Source of the DNA: Acanthornis magna
Taxonomy: Eukaryota; Chordata; Aves; Passeriformes; Acanthizidae
Length of the DNA stretch: 64,000 nt
NCBI GenBank assembly: GCA_036785705.1
Contig: JAWUZG010000013.1
Span: forward strand, 22,975,501-23,039,500
Direction of reading: 5' to 3'
The position numbers were made by a program, and so were the translations under genes. Each line of letters starts with the position of its first letter. Position 1 is the stretch's first letter. The notes under the pieces are model-generated. The model did no database searches. It worked only from the letters and a program-made list of their open reading frames with translations, and had not been told where the DNA came from. Shown here one piece after another: positions 23,797 through 38,400 of the stretch.

Positions 23797-24612
23797 GCGC
23801 GCCCTGTGCCACCACGCTCTGTGTGCCACCGCCCGCCCTGTGCCACCGCGTGCTCCGTGTGCCACCGCGTGCTCCGTGTGCCACCATGCTCCGTGTGCCA
23901 CCGCGCCCCGTGTGCCCTGTGCCACCGCGCCCCGTGTGCCACCGCGTGCTCCGTGTGCCACCGCGTGCTCCGTGTGCCACCGCGTGCTCCCTGTGCCACC
24001 ATGCGCTCCGTGTGCCACCACGCTCCGTGTGCCACCACGTGCTCCGTGTGCCACCGCGCCCCGTGTGCCCTGTGCCACCGCCCGCCCTGTGCCACCGCGC
24101 GCCCTGTGCCACCGCCCGCCCTGTGCCACCGCGCTCCCTGTGCCACCGTGCCCCCTGTGCCACCGCGCGCCCCATGTGCCACCGCCTGCCTTGTGCCACC
24201 GTGCCCCGTGTGCCACCGCGTGCTCCGTGTGCCACCGCGTGCCCCCTGTGCCACCGCGTGCTCCGTGTGCCACTGCGCTCTGTGTGCCACCGCGCGCCCC
24301 ATGTGCCACCGCCTGCCTTGTGCCACCGCGCCCCGTGTGCCACCGCATGCGCCCTGTGCCACCGCCTGCCCTGTGCCACTGCGCTCTGTGTGCCACCGCG
24401 CGCCCCATGTGCCACCGCCTGCCTTGTGCCACCGCGCCCCGTGTGCCACCGCATGCGCCCTGTGCCACCGCGTGCTCCCTGTGCCACCGTGTGCCCTGTG
24501 CCACCACGCTCCCTGTGCCACCGCGCGCCCCATGTGCCACCACGCTCCCTGTGCCACCGTGCTCCCTGTGCCATTGTGCTCCCTGTGCCACCGCCCGCCC
24601 TGTGGTACTCCG
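23797..24612. repeat. 17-19-bp minisatellite, ~44 copies
   Basis: The array is built on a gtgccaccgcg core followed by tgctccgt, cccgccct, ccccgtgt or similar. I count 44 gccac/gccat cores. Unit length varies between about 14 and 21 bp, mostly 17-19. A block of 95 bp at 24271-24365 is repeated exactly at 24377-24471, 106 bp apart, so groups of about six units have been copied together. Three frames on the + strand and several on the minus strand stay open for hundreds of codons, which is an artefact of the repetition. Confidence 0.95.
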
Positions 24613-27600
24613 TGTCCTGTGGCACTGCCACGGCGCGAGGTGGGAGAGCTGTTGGCCTTTCCGTGCTGGTGGCGTTTTGGTTTGCTTCTGCCTTGTTGCA
24701 TATTTAATTACAGTATGTTCTTCAAGTAATTTGACCAAATATTTATGGAAAGAGTTATACCTCAAACTGTAAATTTTCTCTATCATATGCCATTTGTTTG
24801 ACAAGTCTGCTTTTGAAAGTCCAGTGATATTGCTGACATATTTCCGAGGCTTTAACTTGGAGTCCTTGGCAGCTTAAGACTTGCTGCCTGCTTTTTGCAT
24901 GAAACCTCTCCATTTTTATTTAGCTTTTTCCCTCTTTTTATAGTACATAATATTGAAATTTATTTTTCTTAATATGCTCTTGAAGAATAATTCTGTTTGA
25001 TATATAAATTTGTTCCATTCAAACAGTAAAGAATTTCATGGAAAACCATGGCTAGTAGAGATTTTCACGTACTATGAATGGAATAAAAGTCTTGTTTTCA
25101 GGCCTGTTATTTTAATACGGTTTCTTTGCAGTCCAAGAGCACAGGAAATCTTCTGGAGGGGAAAGGAAGGAAATTTCCTTGGCAGGGGAGCTGGGAGCAG
25201 GCTCTGCAGGGTAAAGGCTGTCCTGGTACCAGTACAAGGTTCACGGCTTTGATCGTGGGATCCATCCCCTCCCCGAGTGCAGGGAATGGCATTGCTGCAG
25301 CCCGTGTGCTCCTGCGTGTCCCCTGCACCGTGTGACACTGGTGACCAGAGGCGCCAGCACTGCCTCGCTGCGGCACTCGCGGGCCCGGTGCTCGGTGGCC
25401 TGGCTCCCGCGTGGTGCTGTGGATGTGGGGGCTGTGATTCCCCACCCGTGTTGGCTGTAAGCATCTCCCAGCCAGGCCAGGCTGGGACAGGGCAAGGGAG
25501 CTGCCCCGAAGCAGAAGGGAGAGCAGAGGATTGCTTGGTGTCTTGTCAGCAGCTCACCCGTGAGTGCTCTCTTCCCGCAGCGCTGCAGGCAGCTGCTCAC
25601 TCCGCGTTTCGGCACATCTGGGGGGCACATGTTGGTGGGCATTGAAGTGTTGTGGAGTGTATCCACTCGGATCTAACCCTTCCCTTCTAGACAGGGGGAT
25701 CCTCCCAGCCTTCTCTTTGGGCTGTGGTCAGTGCTCAGCAGCCCTGCCATTGTCCCCAGCCCCTCGCTGCCCACTGCCCCCCAGCCGACCAGGCTCCTCA
25801 CCAGGCTGAGGGGTCAGGGACATTGTGTGTGAAGTGCTCAGGAGGATGTTGTGTATTTAGCAGAACAGGAGGAATGGTAATGGAAAACTGTTATCTGCTG
25901 AAGTAATTGAGGATCTGACACAATACCAGAAATGCTTTAAATTGAAGACTGCAAAGCCCCACATGGGACCTCTTTAGGAATTTGGGAACCTAGTTCCCAA
26001 GTTTTATCTTTTTACAGGAAAAAAAAAAAGCCTAAGGTATGGGGTAGTCAAATCTTGTTTGCATTTATGTGTGGTGGGGTGAAGGGTAGGGCCAGTTACA
26101 TGTTGCTTAAGCAGAGCCTTCATGTTATTAACAACTCTTTTCAGGTAATGCATGTGAGGAATTTGGTTTGTGTGATAAAATGTTTGATTTGGAACAGCTC
26201 TGGTTTTCAAGAAAAGATGTGATATTGGAAAATATGAAAATAATTGCTTAAGAAATTATGAAATGCTGCTTAAGGCACTTGCTAATGTGTTTGTCTGAGG
26301 CACTGAATTAATTCTTAAATAAGATCAGTGTGACTGTGGAAAAATCAGATGTGTGGTGTTTACTGATAGAAATTAATGGGTTTATTAGCATTTGAAATAA
26401 TGTTATAATGTAGCATTTGCAGCCAAAAAAACCAATCCATGAGGCTGTTCACTCCCAGGCTGTGAACATCCTGCGGCAGTCAGGTTTCACCGCACAGCTC
26501 ACCCGAGAGACAGTGCAGAAAGGCAAGGAATGCACCTGTTATTTCACAATTAAATAAAAACTAACAGGAGCAAAAATAAAAACTAGCAAGAAGAAAAGAT
26601 GGAGTTGTGCTATGCCACCTGATCGTTTCTCAGGATATGGCTGTTCTGTGAAAGACACCAATACTCTGAGTTTCTAAGGGAAAAATGGTAAGATCCTGCA
26701 CAGCTCTTGAGTGATGCTGACGTGAGCTGAAGTGTGCAGGCTCTGCTGGTGGAGGCTGATGGATTTCAGCAGTAGAGCCATTCCCAGGGAGAGAAGGCAG
26801 TGACAAAGGCCCAGCAAACAGCGTGTGGTGCCTTCGAGAGCTGTGAGTGTCCAGAGGTTTGGAAGCGAGGGTTGAAATGCCTCGGACACACTCTCACTGC
26901 TCTGCTACATTTAGCAATGTTTACAGCATACAGACCCAAACTAGAATGCTCTGACACTGAGGAAGTGTTTCCACTTCGTTTTAGAGGGCTTTCCAAGTAT
27001 CTATTGATCAGCGTTCCCTAACAGCACAGAAATAATGTGTCTAATTTAACTGGCCACATGGAAGAGTATAGAAAAAACATTAGTTATCCCTTGAAAGGCC
27101 TGGAACGTCGATAGGAGGACATAACATTAATGACTTTCCTATACACAAGCTTCAAAAATGGCTAAATGAGGAAGAAATTACAAATTTATTTTCCTATAAT
27201 TTCAGCAGTTGTCTTGTTTTACTGCACCAGTAAAGCATTAAGCAATGAAATGTCAAACAAGGAGTATTTTCCTGATAATTTGTCTGACATGCAAAGTGTG
27301 TGAAACAAAAGAGGAAAAGGTGGAAATGTGGGGTTTAGTCATTTTGACAAATTTAGTGATTTTTGCTCATGAATTCTGGCTGAGACTCTGCTGCCTGTGT
27401 CCGAACAATTCCAAATATTGCTGTTTGCTGAGTGGCTCACTGTACAGGAATAGCTTTGTGTCTCAATTCTGACCTTTACCCTGAACACAGATTGCCATTT
27501 TTTGCAGTAATTTATTAACATAAATAAATGTAGCAAAACAAAAGCTACTGATCGTAATAATTTGTTCAAATAAACAGGATAAACACCAGGTCTCCAGACT

Positions 27601-28770
27601 GGGCAATAGCAGTTGTAGTTAGGAAGGGAAGGATTGTTATCTGTCCCTTTCTTTTGGTTGTGCATATCAAAGCGTAAAGGAGTTTGGGGTTGGTTTCATT
27701 CTATTCCACTTTTTCCAGGCAAACAAAAGATTTTGTTGGAGAAAAATGTAAGATCTGATTTCCGAATGAAATAAAATCACCCTGAACATTGGTTCTAGGA
27801 GTGATGGGCATTACTTCTGGATTACCCACAAATGCTTCCCAGTTCCTGTGTCCGTGCAGGGGTCCCTGCGTGCCGGGGGTGACTTGGGGGGTGAAGTGCT
27901 CTTGGCTGTTGGGGAGAGCAGGTTTGCCCCCAGTGTTTGGATGTGTTTGTGTGACTGGTGGTCTCTGGTGTCCTTCCAGTCTGACTATTCAGGCTGTGCA
28001 TCTTTCAGCTTTGCGGTTTAGTGGAGAAGCACTTATCCTAACATTTGGAAAAGGCCCCCATCTCTCACAAGGAGGTATGTTTTTCTTTACTAAAAGTTGT
28101 TACTGTCCAAGGGTGCTGAGGCATCCATGTTTTTTGTCCTCAAACTAGAAGGTTTCTCTTACAGCTGCTTTGCAAACATAAGGTGTAGGCATAAGCATAG
28201 GAAAATTGTGCTACAAATAGGAATTAACATCTTAAAAGTAGATTCATTTTCTTCGCGGTAACAAGGTCAGTAAAAGAGCAAAGTTTTGTTTGGGACAGGA
28301 AGGGGCATCAGCTTGTCTAAGAAAGAACACCAAATGGTATAATTACCATGGAAGGTGGAAATGTGTCTCGTACTGTGTTAGGGCTGATCTTTAATGTGCC
28401 TGTGAAAGTCAGCAGATGTGCCAGTGGTGAGCTGGTCCATGTCACTGGAAGCAGGCTGGGACAGCGCGCGCCTTTAGGTATGGCTTCTGGTCATGGATGT
28501 TACGGGAAATAGGGCTACCCAGAATAGGGCCAGAATTTGGGTGGCCTTCATATTAAAATTCTTAGCTGGTGGTTTGACCACTTACATTAGAGCAGTTGGG
28601 GTTTGGACTACAGAGTAAGGAATCATGTAAAGAAAGGAAGTCTGCATGGGTGGGTAATGTGTGAGAATGTGGGGAACAAAGTCCTAATGATCAGGAAATG
28701 TATGAACCCCAGAGGGTGGAAGAAAACAAAGTAAATCATAACTTTAATCTAAAAAACCCAATCAAACCAG

Positions 28771-28784
28771 CACACACACACACA
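28771..28784. repeat. (CA)7 microsatellite
   Basis: Seven CA dinucleotides lie between an A-rich left flank and aaatacc on the right. Confidence 0.85.
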
Positions 28785-31700
28785 AATACCAAAAACTCGC
28801 AGCAAAACACAAAACACTCTAACTCACTTTGCAAGAACTTTTGTCTCCCTCAGCTAATTACAGTAATGGCTTACTAAACCCAGGCTCAGAAGGCTGTAGT
28901 CTTATATGCCTTGCATTCCTGAAAAGGTCTCCAAAAAAGATGGAGTATTTCTGTATTGACTCATTTCCTTGTGAAAGCAGCTGCAGTTATAAATCCCACA
29001 TTTAAATGTTGCTGCTACTTACAGTCCACTCTTATGCAAATTGTCTTTTAAATAACAGTTTTTGTAACGTCAGGTCATTTTAAGGCTTCCTGTCCCCTTG
29101 ATGCCCAGCTACTAGGTATGATCTTGAAAACCCCTCAGTTCCACAGCAGAAACCGACTGTACCAACTTTGGGTCTGGATACAGGTGATGCGCATAATACA
29201 GATGAGGAGGAAAACACCTCAGTGCATCATCACCTGCCTGGCAGTTTGGTGTTTGTGCTGGTGCTGGCTGGAATCTGCACCCCCACATCCTTCCCTGAGA
29301 CGTGCATGGACACAGGTGCTCCCAGGTGACAGGAATGCTGGCTTTTGACATGTCGCTTCTCAAGGACACCTGCAGTCAGTTCCCCAGGTGGATGCAGTAC
29401 TTGGGAACAGATCCCATGTGCCTGGACTGTTATGTGTAGGAAGGCATGGGTTTAAGGCATGGAAATACAGCACTCAGTCACATTTGGATGGTGTTACCAT
29501 ATTTCTGATAATGTTATTATACTTTTACAATAGAAAAACAATATTTCATCCAAGAACAGCAGAAAAATCTTAATACAATATAGAACTAATTTTCAAGATT
29601 GGGGGACAGAGAGGGGAAGTTATGTAGCTCTATTTCAGATGTTGCTTTACGATATTTTCCGTTGCCTGCCTCAGAACTTAAATATTGCTGTAGTGCTAAT
29701 GGCTTTTAAAACCGGAGTTAGCACTGCTTATCAGTGACAGTAACTTTGCAGTATACCATCCACCTTCTGCTTACTTCCGTACGAATGGAGAGTGTAAATC
29801 TCTGCGTTGGGACTCTTAGGCTGAACCAGAGCTTATCTGCTGCACACACTCTAGACCGTCACTTGAGGGATGTGTTTTCCCTGGACTCGCCCTCTAGGCA
29901 GGAGCAAGGACTCCTTTCTGGTACCTCCATTCAGCTTTTGGGCAGTAGTGGGAGAACACTTGCCTGTGTGTCAGAGGCAAATGGCGAAGGAAGGAATGAA
30001 AATATAATTTGGAGGCTGCTGTTTTGTGTGGAAGTGCAGAACAGCTGCTTTGCTATAAATTCTTATTGACTAGTAATTTCTCCACGTAGACAATGGTTGT
30101 TCTTCTGTATATGGAAATTATTTTTTGAGGACCAAAAAAAAACCATATCTTCAGTGGGCTTGAAAGAATGAGAAAAATCTGAGCTGAAAAATTAGAAAAC
30201 TTGGAAAATACAAACTTAAATAAACTTAAATGAACCAATGCTAAACCAGGTTGTGAAACTGGAGACAGTCACTTGGCAGGCATTCCCCAGGATTTCTAGT
30301 GCACCAGAGCTCTGCTTCATTTTTTTGCCTTTAACCATGAACCAACAAAATGCCACTCGCAGAGTGTTCATAAATCTTCTTCAGAGATGCGGTGGGTATT
30401 AACAGGCCAGTAAAATGCTGTGTCTACTGGCTGAGCTGGAAGGATGTATTCCTTAGCAAGGATGGTGGAGTGGAGAAGTATGGGGAGCATTATCCAAGGT
30501 ATGTGTCTCCCTCAGAGCATATCCAGTGATGGATGTTTTTACAGGGGCCTTGGACATGTCCTCAGTTTTCACCCAGGTGAGAGATACCAGCTCACAAACT
30601 TGTTTCCTGCCAGGCTTCCGAATAGCCTCTTGGAGCACCAGGATCCTAGGGCTAGTCTCAGCCAGGTTTTAGTGTTTGTTTTCTGATCTCCTAATACTAA
30701 CATAAAAGTAAAAAATGTAATTTGTCAGCCTGGATGCCTTTGGTTTCTGAATAACACAGATCAACAAACCGAGAATTTTTACTGACTTGTGAGATTTAAT
30801 TGGGAAATTAGGTGCTCTGCAGTGAAATCCAAGGGCTATTCCTTCTAAACAGCGTCACAGAAGCACAGGTGACCATCCACACATTTGGATCATTTGTCAG
30901 TCACTGCAGTTCTCCACAGCTATCATTCTTGAGTCCAGAAGAACTTACTGACTTGAATTTAGAAGTGGGTATCAGTCCCTCTCCATAGAGAAGAGGCGTA
31001 CAGAGGGACGGTGTGCTCGGGTGCTGCTCATGTCCCCGCGCATCCGAGGAAGTCTCCTTAGCCTGACTTTGCCGTGCTGCTGTCAGTAAGCCAGAAGCTG
31101 CTGGCTCTCAGTTAATGCCATTACATAAAGCTGCTCCTTTAATACGCCCTTTAGCTCAGATACATAATTTGGAGAAATAGTCCTGCATTTACTTTTCGGT
31201 TAGTATTCTGGAACACACCCCAGGAGGATGACTGTCATTTATCACTCTTCCAAGCATAGGACTTCATGAAGGCAATTTTTTAAAGAGTGTGAGCTATTAA
31301 TTATGCTGAGAAAAGAATGTGTTCCTTGGAACAGCCCGTCTGCGGAGACACATTTCCTCCTTGTGTCTGCCACTTGTTTTCTAAGACACACTAAGAAGAA
31401 AGTGTGAGATTTACCCATAAATGCTATTTACTGGTAGATGCTTTTCCTGTTTTGATACCCACCTGGTTTCAAGTGAGCTGTGCTTTTAAGGAGCTGATTA
31501 CTGCACTAAATGACAAGTAACAGCTATGTTATGGTATGACCAACGACTTCTTGGGTCTGGGAATCATCATTTTATTACAAAATCGCTCAAGGATGTGCAC
31601 TTAGTGCTTGGGTTTGAATTGTGCTTGTGCGACCGTGGGAGTATTTGGTCTGTCCAGACAGCGTAGTCAGCCTGCAGCAGTTACCTGTGCAGTGCACGCA

Positions 31701-32404
31701 TGCCCAGGTAAGCTCGAGTCATCCAGGCTCTTCCTTCTGCAAGTCCCACAGGCCTTTCCTTGTGCCACACGCATCCCATCCCTGACCTGCCTGTCCCGGG
31801 CCTGTGTGCAGTAAAACCTGCAGTTAACTCTCCTCTCAGTGTTTAAAAACAGTCTTCCTTTTTCTGACGCGCTGTGCTAGTGTTTGTGTAGCACCTCGGT
31901 CTCTTGCCCTGGAAGGACGATGCCATTGTGTAAGGAAGGCTTGCAGCCCCAGACTGTGAAGCGAAGGTGCCTCTGAAGCTGCTCCGTCGCAGTGGCGAGG
32001 AGGAGGAGGCAGACCCAGGCTGCGGTGCTCAGGTGTGTCAGTGCTCAGGTGTGTCAGGGCGTGGGCAGGTGCGCCGATGGCTGTGGCTCTTGGAGCAGCA
32101 GCAGCGTGTCCCGAAGGGCGGCAGGGAAGATGTGCCGCTGGCTCCGTGGCTGTCCCCGCCTGCCTCCCCCAGCCCTGCAGTGCCAATCAATAGAGCCACC
32201 AGAGCCCACGAGCAGCGCCTCGTGCCACAGGGATCCTCCCTCCTGCTTTCCCCTGTGCACTCGACTTCTTCCAGGCACCAGAACAATATTTTGAAATTTA
32301 TGGAAAATTAATTATCGATTACAGATGTGCCCTGGTTCAAGGAAGGTAAAAACGAATGGATGCATTTACGATGAGGGACGTAATCCGCTTTGTGAAACTG
32401 ATTG

Positions 32405-32471
32405 TCTTCTGCTCTGCTCCTGCCCTCCCTCTCTTCCCCTTCTCTCTCATCCTGCCCCCTCCCCCTTCCCG
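32405..32471. repeat. Polypyrimidine tract
   Basis: Nearly all bases are C or T over about 65 nt, including ccccctcccccttccc. No exon follows with a usable acceptor and known coding sequence, so it is listed as simple sequence. Confidence 0.7.
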
Positions 32472-35400
32472 TACTCCGGGTAAGAGACAGGCCTGATAAA
32501 GTGGGAGAAGCAAGATTGGTTTTCTAAGGGCACCAGGCCCTTCATGACCAGGTAAATCATGGGCTGTCTGAGCTGGGGCTGGGTGATGACCTGCTCCCTG
32601 TGCCGCGGCACTGCACCCCCCTGCGGGACGCGATGATGTGCACCCGCGTGGCTGCGGGGGGCTGCAGTGAAGGTGAAACTGTCATATCGATCTTTTTAGC
32701 ACTAAAATATGAGCCACTTTACTCCACTCCCCGATGCTGTGATGTGAAAAATAATAACTCGGATCCAAATTAAAAATATTGATCTCTGGAAGGTGTTGAA
32801 AGTAAATAAACACCTTCCGAAGTTTTCGGGTCAGCCAAGAAATGGTATTCAGCAATAAATGTGTCGGCATGTCAGAATCCAGGGTTCTTGATCTGTTTTT
32901 CCTTTCAAATTGATTTTTCATTACTTACTTCCTAAAAGTGTTGGAATTTGGTCCTCTACCGTTAAATCTCAGTGTTTGGGCAAATTATTTCTTTGGGGCT
33001 TATGAGGTGCTCCTAATCCACTCGGTCATTGATTGATTGATTTTTGACTCAATAAACTTGCATTACCCTTGCTTTATTTAAGGCTTCCATCATAATTTTT
33101 TGTACATTTAGGCTTGACTTTTTTATTTCCTTCTAACAGATGAGCTGACATTGGTCTATCAAACATGTGGGAAAACAATTGCCACAAGGTTAATTTTATT
33201 GCTAGCTCCATGCATTTTAAGTAGGTGCCAGGTATTTTCCACTCCAGGCTGATAAATTGCACTTGAATCACTAAAGCATAAGAATGAACAGAAGCACTGT
33301 AACAGCAACAATAGAAACCCCATAGAAATGCATCACGGAGCATAAGCATTAAATGGATTATTTTTGCTTCATTGGTTTAACTTCATTTTACATCCGAACA
33401 GCAATAGGTATGCAGCAGTGTAATGAGCTCTTTAACTGGGACTCGCTTGGACCCTGATGCTGCAGCATTGTGACTCTGGGGATGGAGGTATTTAGATCTT
33501 TCTGGTTAGTGGAAAGGGTAAAATGCAGTCCACCTGCATTTTCAAAAAGTCGCTTTCTCTTAAAAAGCAGACAGTTGAGTTTTAGATACCAAAATGTTCT
33601 TCTGCAAAGGTCTGTGGCTGTTGCTGTTCTCTGGCAGCTGTTCCTGCGATGGGACAGTGCCAGCTCGGTGCTGAATGGTAGCAGGAAAGGAGAGCTACAA
33701 TGGGAATGGGTGAGGCTTCTACAAACAGAAGGAGTTTGGTCAGTGTTAAAAAAGACTTTTAAGCAGTTGGGTCTGTCCTGCAGAGCCTTCACTGCACCCC
33801 AGTTGTCCTGAGTCACTGTTCACACCTTTGAATGTTCCTAGGGGTGGAAGTTCCCATTTTGCAGTGTTCCTTTCCTGGACTTACTAGCTAGGGCCTGACA
33901 GTTCAAATACAGTTAAACTCATGTGCTTATTCTGTCTAATTCGAGGAGACATTATCAATTAAGAAGAATAAAACAGATCTCCATAAATTACTTGATAGAG
34001 CTGATGGCACTTTTGGTCATTGTCCCTTTCCCTCTATAACTGTATTTCATCAGCCAGGCTTGCCCTTGTTAGTGTGCTGGAGTTTGATGAAAATTCTCGG
34101 GGTTCATACTGTTTCTTTTTTAAGCCAGCATCTGTTTTTCTGGTATTCCTGTGACATGGCACCTAAGTGTGGTCCCAGGGGTCTAAGGTTTTCATGTAGG
34201 AGTCTGTAGGTATCGCTAGCTCACGGGTGGTTCCCTGTGTCCTGGGAAATCTGGCAGTATGTTTCAAGTCCTTTAGGATCACTTGTGATGAGGGCAAAGG
34301 GGAAAAAAAAAAGAAGATTTTTTTACTAATGTGAATGTTGTAAGTGCAGTTTGTAAACCTGATACTCTTCTCTGTGTGTGCTAAATAGCAAAAATCGTGT
34401 GTTTATTTTCAGGGACATTTTTTGATTTCAAGTTAATGAATATTCTTAGACTTTGTTCATAAAAGGTCCAGTTCAGTAATCAAAAAAATGGAAAGGGAAC
34501 AAGTCTTTAAGAGTGTAGGCCAAGGAGCCAGTAAAATAGCAAAAAACCGTAGGTTCACGTGCAACAAAGCAGAGATGGAAAGCAAGAAAAAATTCCTAAC
34601 AGTCTTTAAATGTTGTCTTCCTCCTTCATAGCTTTGCAGTCATTGTCCTGTGGGCATCTTTGACAGCTGTGTCTAGCACAACAGCGCTTATACTTTTTTC
34701 TTTTCCTCTTTAGGAGTATTTCCAAGTGGAAAAACAATATTATGTTCTGTTTTACTTTGGAAATTAAAGAGAGTCCAGTCCCACTATGTGTTTGGGTATT
34801 TTTCTCTATTTTCAAAAATGTTTTTATTTCATTGGCAAAAAGAAGAACTTTGATCATCATCATCTTGACACCTTATAATACCTTTTCCTGGCTGGGTTAA
34901 GGGAGCACATGGCAGGAGCATCTTCAGCTACTGCAGTGCTGTGACAGTACCTTGATCACCTCATGTTGTCCATAACAAACTTCCGCTGGCTGTGATATTA
35001 AAAAAAAAAAGTCAGTAGCTGTTTAGGTATTTCTGGTTGTGTTTAGTTTGTCCATTTAAGTTAAGATCAGTGTAATGCCCAGGTTGTCTTTTAATTCAAT
35101 CATTTGTCACTAGACTTTCCTACAGAGCAAGAAAAATTTCTAACTGACAGGCTGGCAAAGGTTTGGCCAAGTGTATTGTGGTTGGGCCATATATCAGGGC
35201 AAAAGACAAATATGATTGAGTGCTGTGTCATGGCACCACGCGTGGGACACAAATATTCTGCACGAAATCTATAGGAGCAGACTGAAAATTTGTTAAGCTC
35301 TTAAAGAGCTTAAAGCCTTGTTAGCATTTTCTGGCAGAAGCAGACTGAAGCAGTGAACAGAAAAAGAGCCAAAGAGTCACCATGGCTGACTCGGAATTGA

Positions 35401-38400
35401 GATTTGCAGTTCTGTGCAGCATCCTGCGCCATACAGACACTGATGTCTCGTGCTGGGACTGGGCCCAGGATGTCTCCTGGCACCTGGGAGCCTCTTCACT
35501 CCATGGTCTGAGACTCCCTGCAACTGAGCAGCTGTCACCTGTGCTCAGAGCATTCATCAAGTTCCCTTTTATAAAACTGTAGGAAAGTCTTAGTAATTTT
35601 TTATAAAGTGCTGCTGCCCTTTGGGCGTTTGGGTGGGCGCTGCTGAAGTGGCTGGACCCACAGTGTTTGAGTCTAACATGGCCATCTGCTGCCTCACCAG
35701 AAAGGGTTGCTTTGTGTTTACTTTGCCCAAGATGGGTTCCTGATGTGAACAGCTTCTTGTGGAGCTGCCAGCATGGCACAAAGACCCTCCGTCACTCAGG
35801 TCACTCGTTACTGTATGAAGTAAATATGCACAGGAGGAATGAAGATCAGGCTAGATTAAAAATCTGTTAATGCACTTGGTTTTCCTTATCTTCTCACAGG
35901 TTAATAAAAGCCTAGGAGAAAAAAATAGCTCATACTAGATACAGTATTAAAAGGAAGAGCTGTTTTCAAACATAACAGTGATGAGGATAAATATGGATGG
36001 ATTCCCAGTAATGTTAGGTTTGTTTCTACTGACCCATGTTATTTTGTTGAAAGTTTGCCAGTGTAATTTGAAAAGCAAAGTGAGGTTGAACACTTTTTCT
36101 TTCTTCAACAGCAAAGGTGTGCTTAATAATTCTGAATGAATCTGTCACTTGGGGTGAATGTTACCGATGTTTCCTTCCTTCTTCAGGCACTGAGATCAGT
36201 GATGATTATTAAGCTTTGCAAAGCCAACATGGGTCAACATGTGCATGATAAATGGAGCTATTATTATACGTAGAGAAACAATTAATGTATTGCTCCATAT
36301 GGTGGGATGTCCATTAACACGCCCTACTAGTAATTCAAGCTGGAAAAGCTGTAGTAGCACATGCACAGGTTTTAGGTGAGGTACAAAGGAAAATATTCTA
36401 ATAATCTGTTCAGGCACTAATTTGAAAGTTGTATTTTTCTTTCTTTCCTGCCAGCTAGCAGGCAATGAGCTCTGCTCTGAGCAGTGTGGTTAGGCAGCTG
36501 TCCTCATCCATACCCTGGCCAAACCGTGCTCCCTGCGCTGTCTTGGGGGAGAGATGCTTGAGGAGAAATGCCTCCTTCAGTACTCTTAGCATGTTACTCC
36601 TGTTTAATGTATGTTACATGAATTCAACTAGTTAGCTGTAGAATCCATACGTGGACTCATGTCTGGATTAGTTTTTGGTACTGTATAACATGAGAAATAT
36701 TTCGAGCTGTCAGTACAGATACTGCATAAAATTGTTAATGGTGAAAATTTCACTGTGGTATGAAAACAGTATTAGTTCATATGTCCTAATTTAATTTAAA
36801 AAATCCTCCAAAAGATGTCTGTTTAATTTCCTCTTTCAAGTTTCTTGAAGAAGAGTAACCCCTGCCTAACACATCTCTGCTTCCATACGTTGTGGCAGAT
36901 TTTCAGGCCTGTCAGTGATGTGAGAAGACAAAGAGTAAAGCAGTGTTTGAAGGTATTGGGGCAATCCCGGAGTAACAGTGGCCTCACTCATTTGATGTGT
37001 GCTTTCTGGTAATGTTTTTTTAAAGATAATAGTTTGGTTCTGTTTTGGTGCAGAAACTTTGTAATTTAAAGATTTCACAGTTACCAGAGCAAAATGTAAT
37101 TAACTTGCAATAGAATTCCGGTAGGTTCCCAGCTCTATATGTTATCTTCCCAGTTTTGAATTTCTAGCTATTCCTGCAGGAGAAATATGTTTTTCATTAC
37201 ATCGAAAGGCACTCAGGACTTGGGTTTGATCTCTGCCACAGCAGCAGTTCCTGTGTGTAAGGAGTGAGCGATGGGACACCAAGCCTACCACACGCTACTC
37301 CATGAGCTTGACTTAATTTTAATTTAATTTTTTGTGCTTGAGTTAATGAATTTAATTCTAAAACTTAAGCTTGTTTTTAAAGCTGTTATTTCTTTTAATT
37401 TTCTTTGTTATTGTGAAAAACTTTTAATAGTCTTTGGTTACCCTTTCAGGGTTCTTCTTTAGACAGTTCATCTAAGAAAATCTGTGGGTTGATAGATTTT
37501 CTGATTCAATACTTGAGACACAGTAGATGTTTTAATTGTCCTGCGATCCATTTTTCTTGAGAGTCTGTGGCAATGTGCAGTCTGCTTTTTAGAAACACTG
37601 ATTGATGAATTCTGCTGTAATTTAAACTAAAAGTTAATAAGACAGGCCTACATGGATCTGATGCAAGTTATTAGACCTGTAAGGCACTTTAATATATGCC
37701 ATTTATTATTCAAAGAAGTGAAAGCCAAAAATGTTTCATGTGCACTAATAAAAATTCAATATAATTATTTCAGGGAACTTCGGGAAATGCAAACGGTCAG
37801 ATAAACTGAATTTATTAAACAATATCCAGTGACAGGAATGCTGATGGACCTCTCAGGCTGGTGGTACCTTTGCAGTAGGAATATCGTACTGTTGAAACTT
37901 TCTTTGCTTAAGAGGTTTTTGACATTTCCTTACCATTGAGTTAAATCCATGACATTCAGTGTTTCACTTTTGCTCTCTGCTTCAAAATATAAAATATTGA
38001 TGGCTCTGTCCAGTGTTTTGCTTAAATTGCTGTGGATTTCTGTATCCTGGGGTTAAAGATGAGCTCAGGTAACAGTAGCTCGACTACACTTTCAGCTGGT
38101 CAGACTTGAAATCCCAACCCACTCCTATGGCTGTCTCATAAAGTTTAGGGTTTTCTGCTATTAAAATCTTTCTTTGAAATAATAAATGACTACAGGCTGT
38201 CAAGGTAGGGTCTGGAAAGGCCAGCACGTAGAATGGGCTGAGATTTCATCTTAGCGTAGTTGAGTTTTATAGATCTATTTATGAGATCCAATACTGTAAT
38301 GATGTAATTTTACTTGTCTAATAAATGTAGCTGTACAACGAAGAATAGCAAACATTTCCATTGTGACCAAAATCCTTTAAACTGCAGCCACTTTGATCTC

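Noticed and set aside
23113..24804. Several open frames of 187-522 codons on both strands
   Set aside because: They lie over the 21-bp and 17-19-bp GC-rich arrays, overlap in several frames at once and translate to simple peptide repeats. No domain or splice support was seen.
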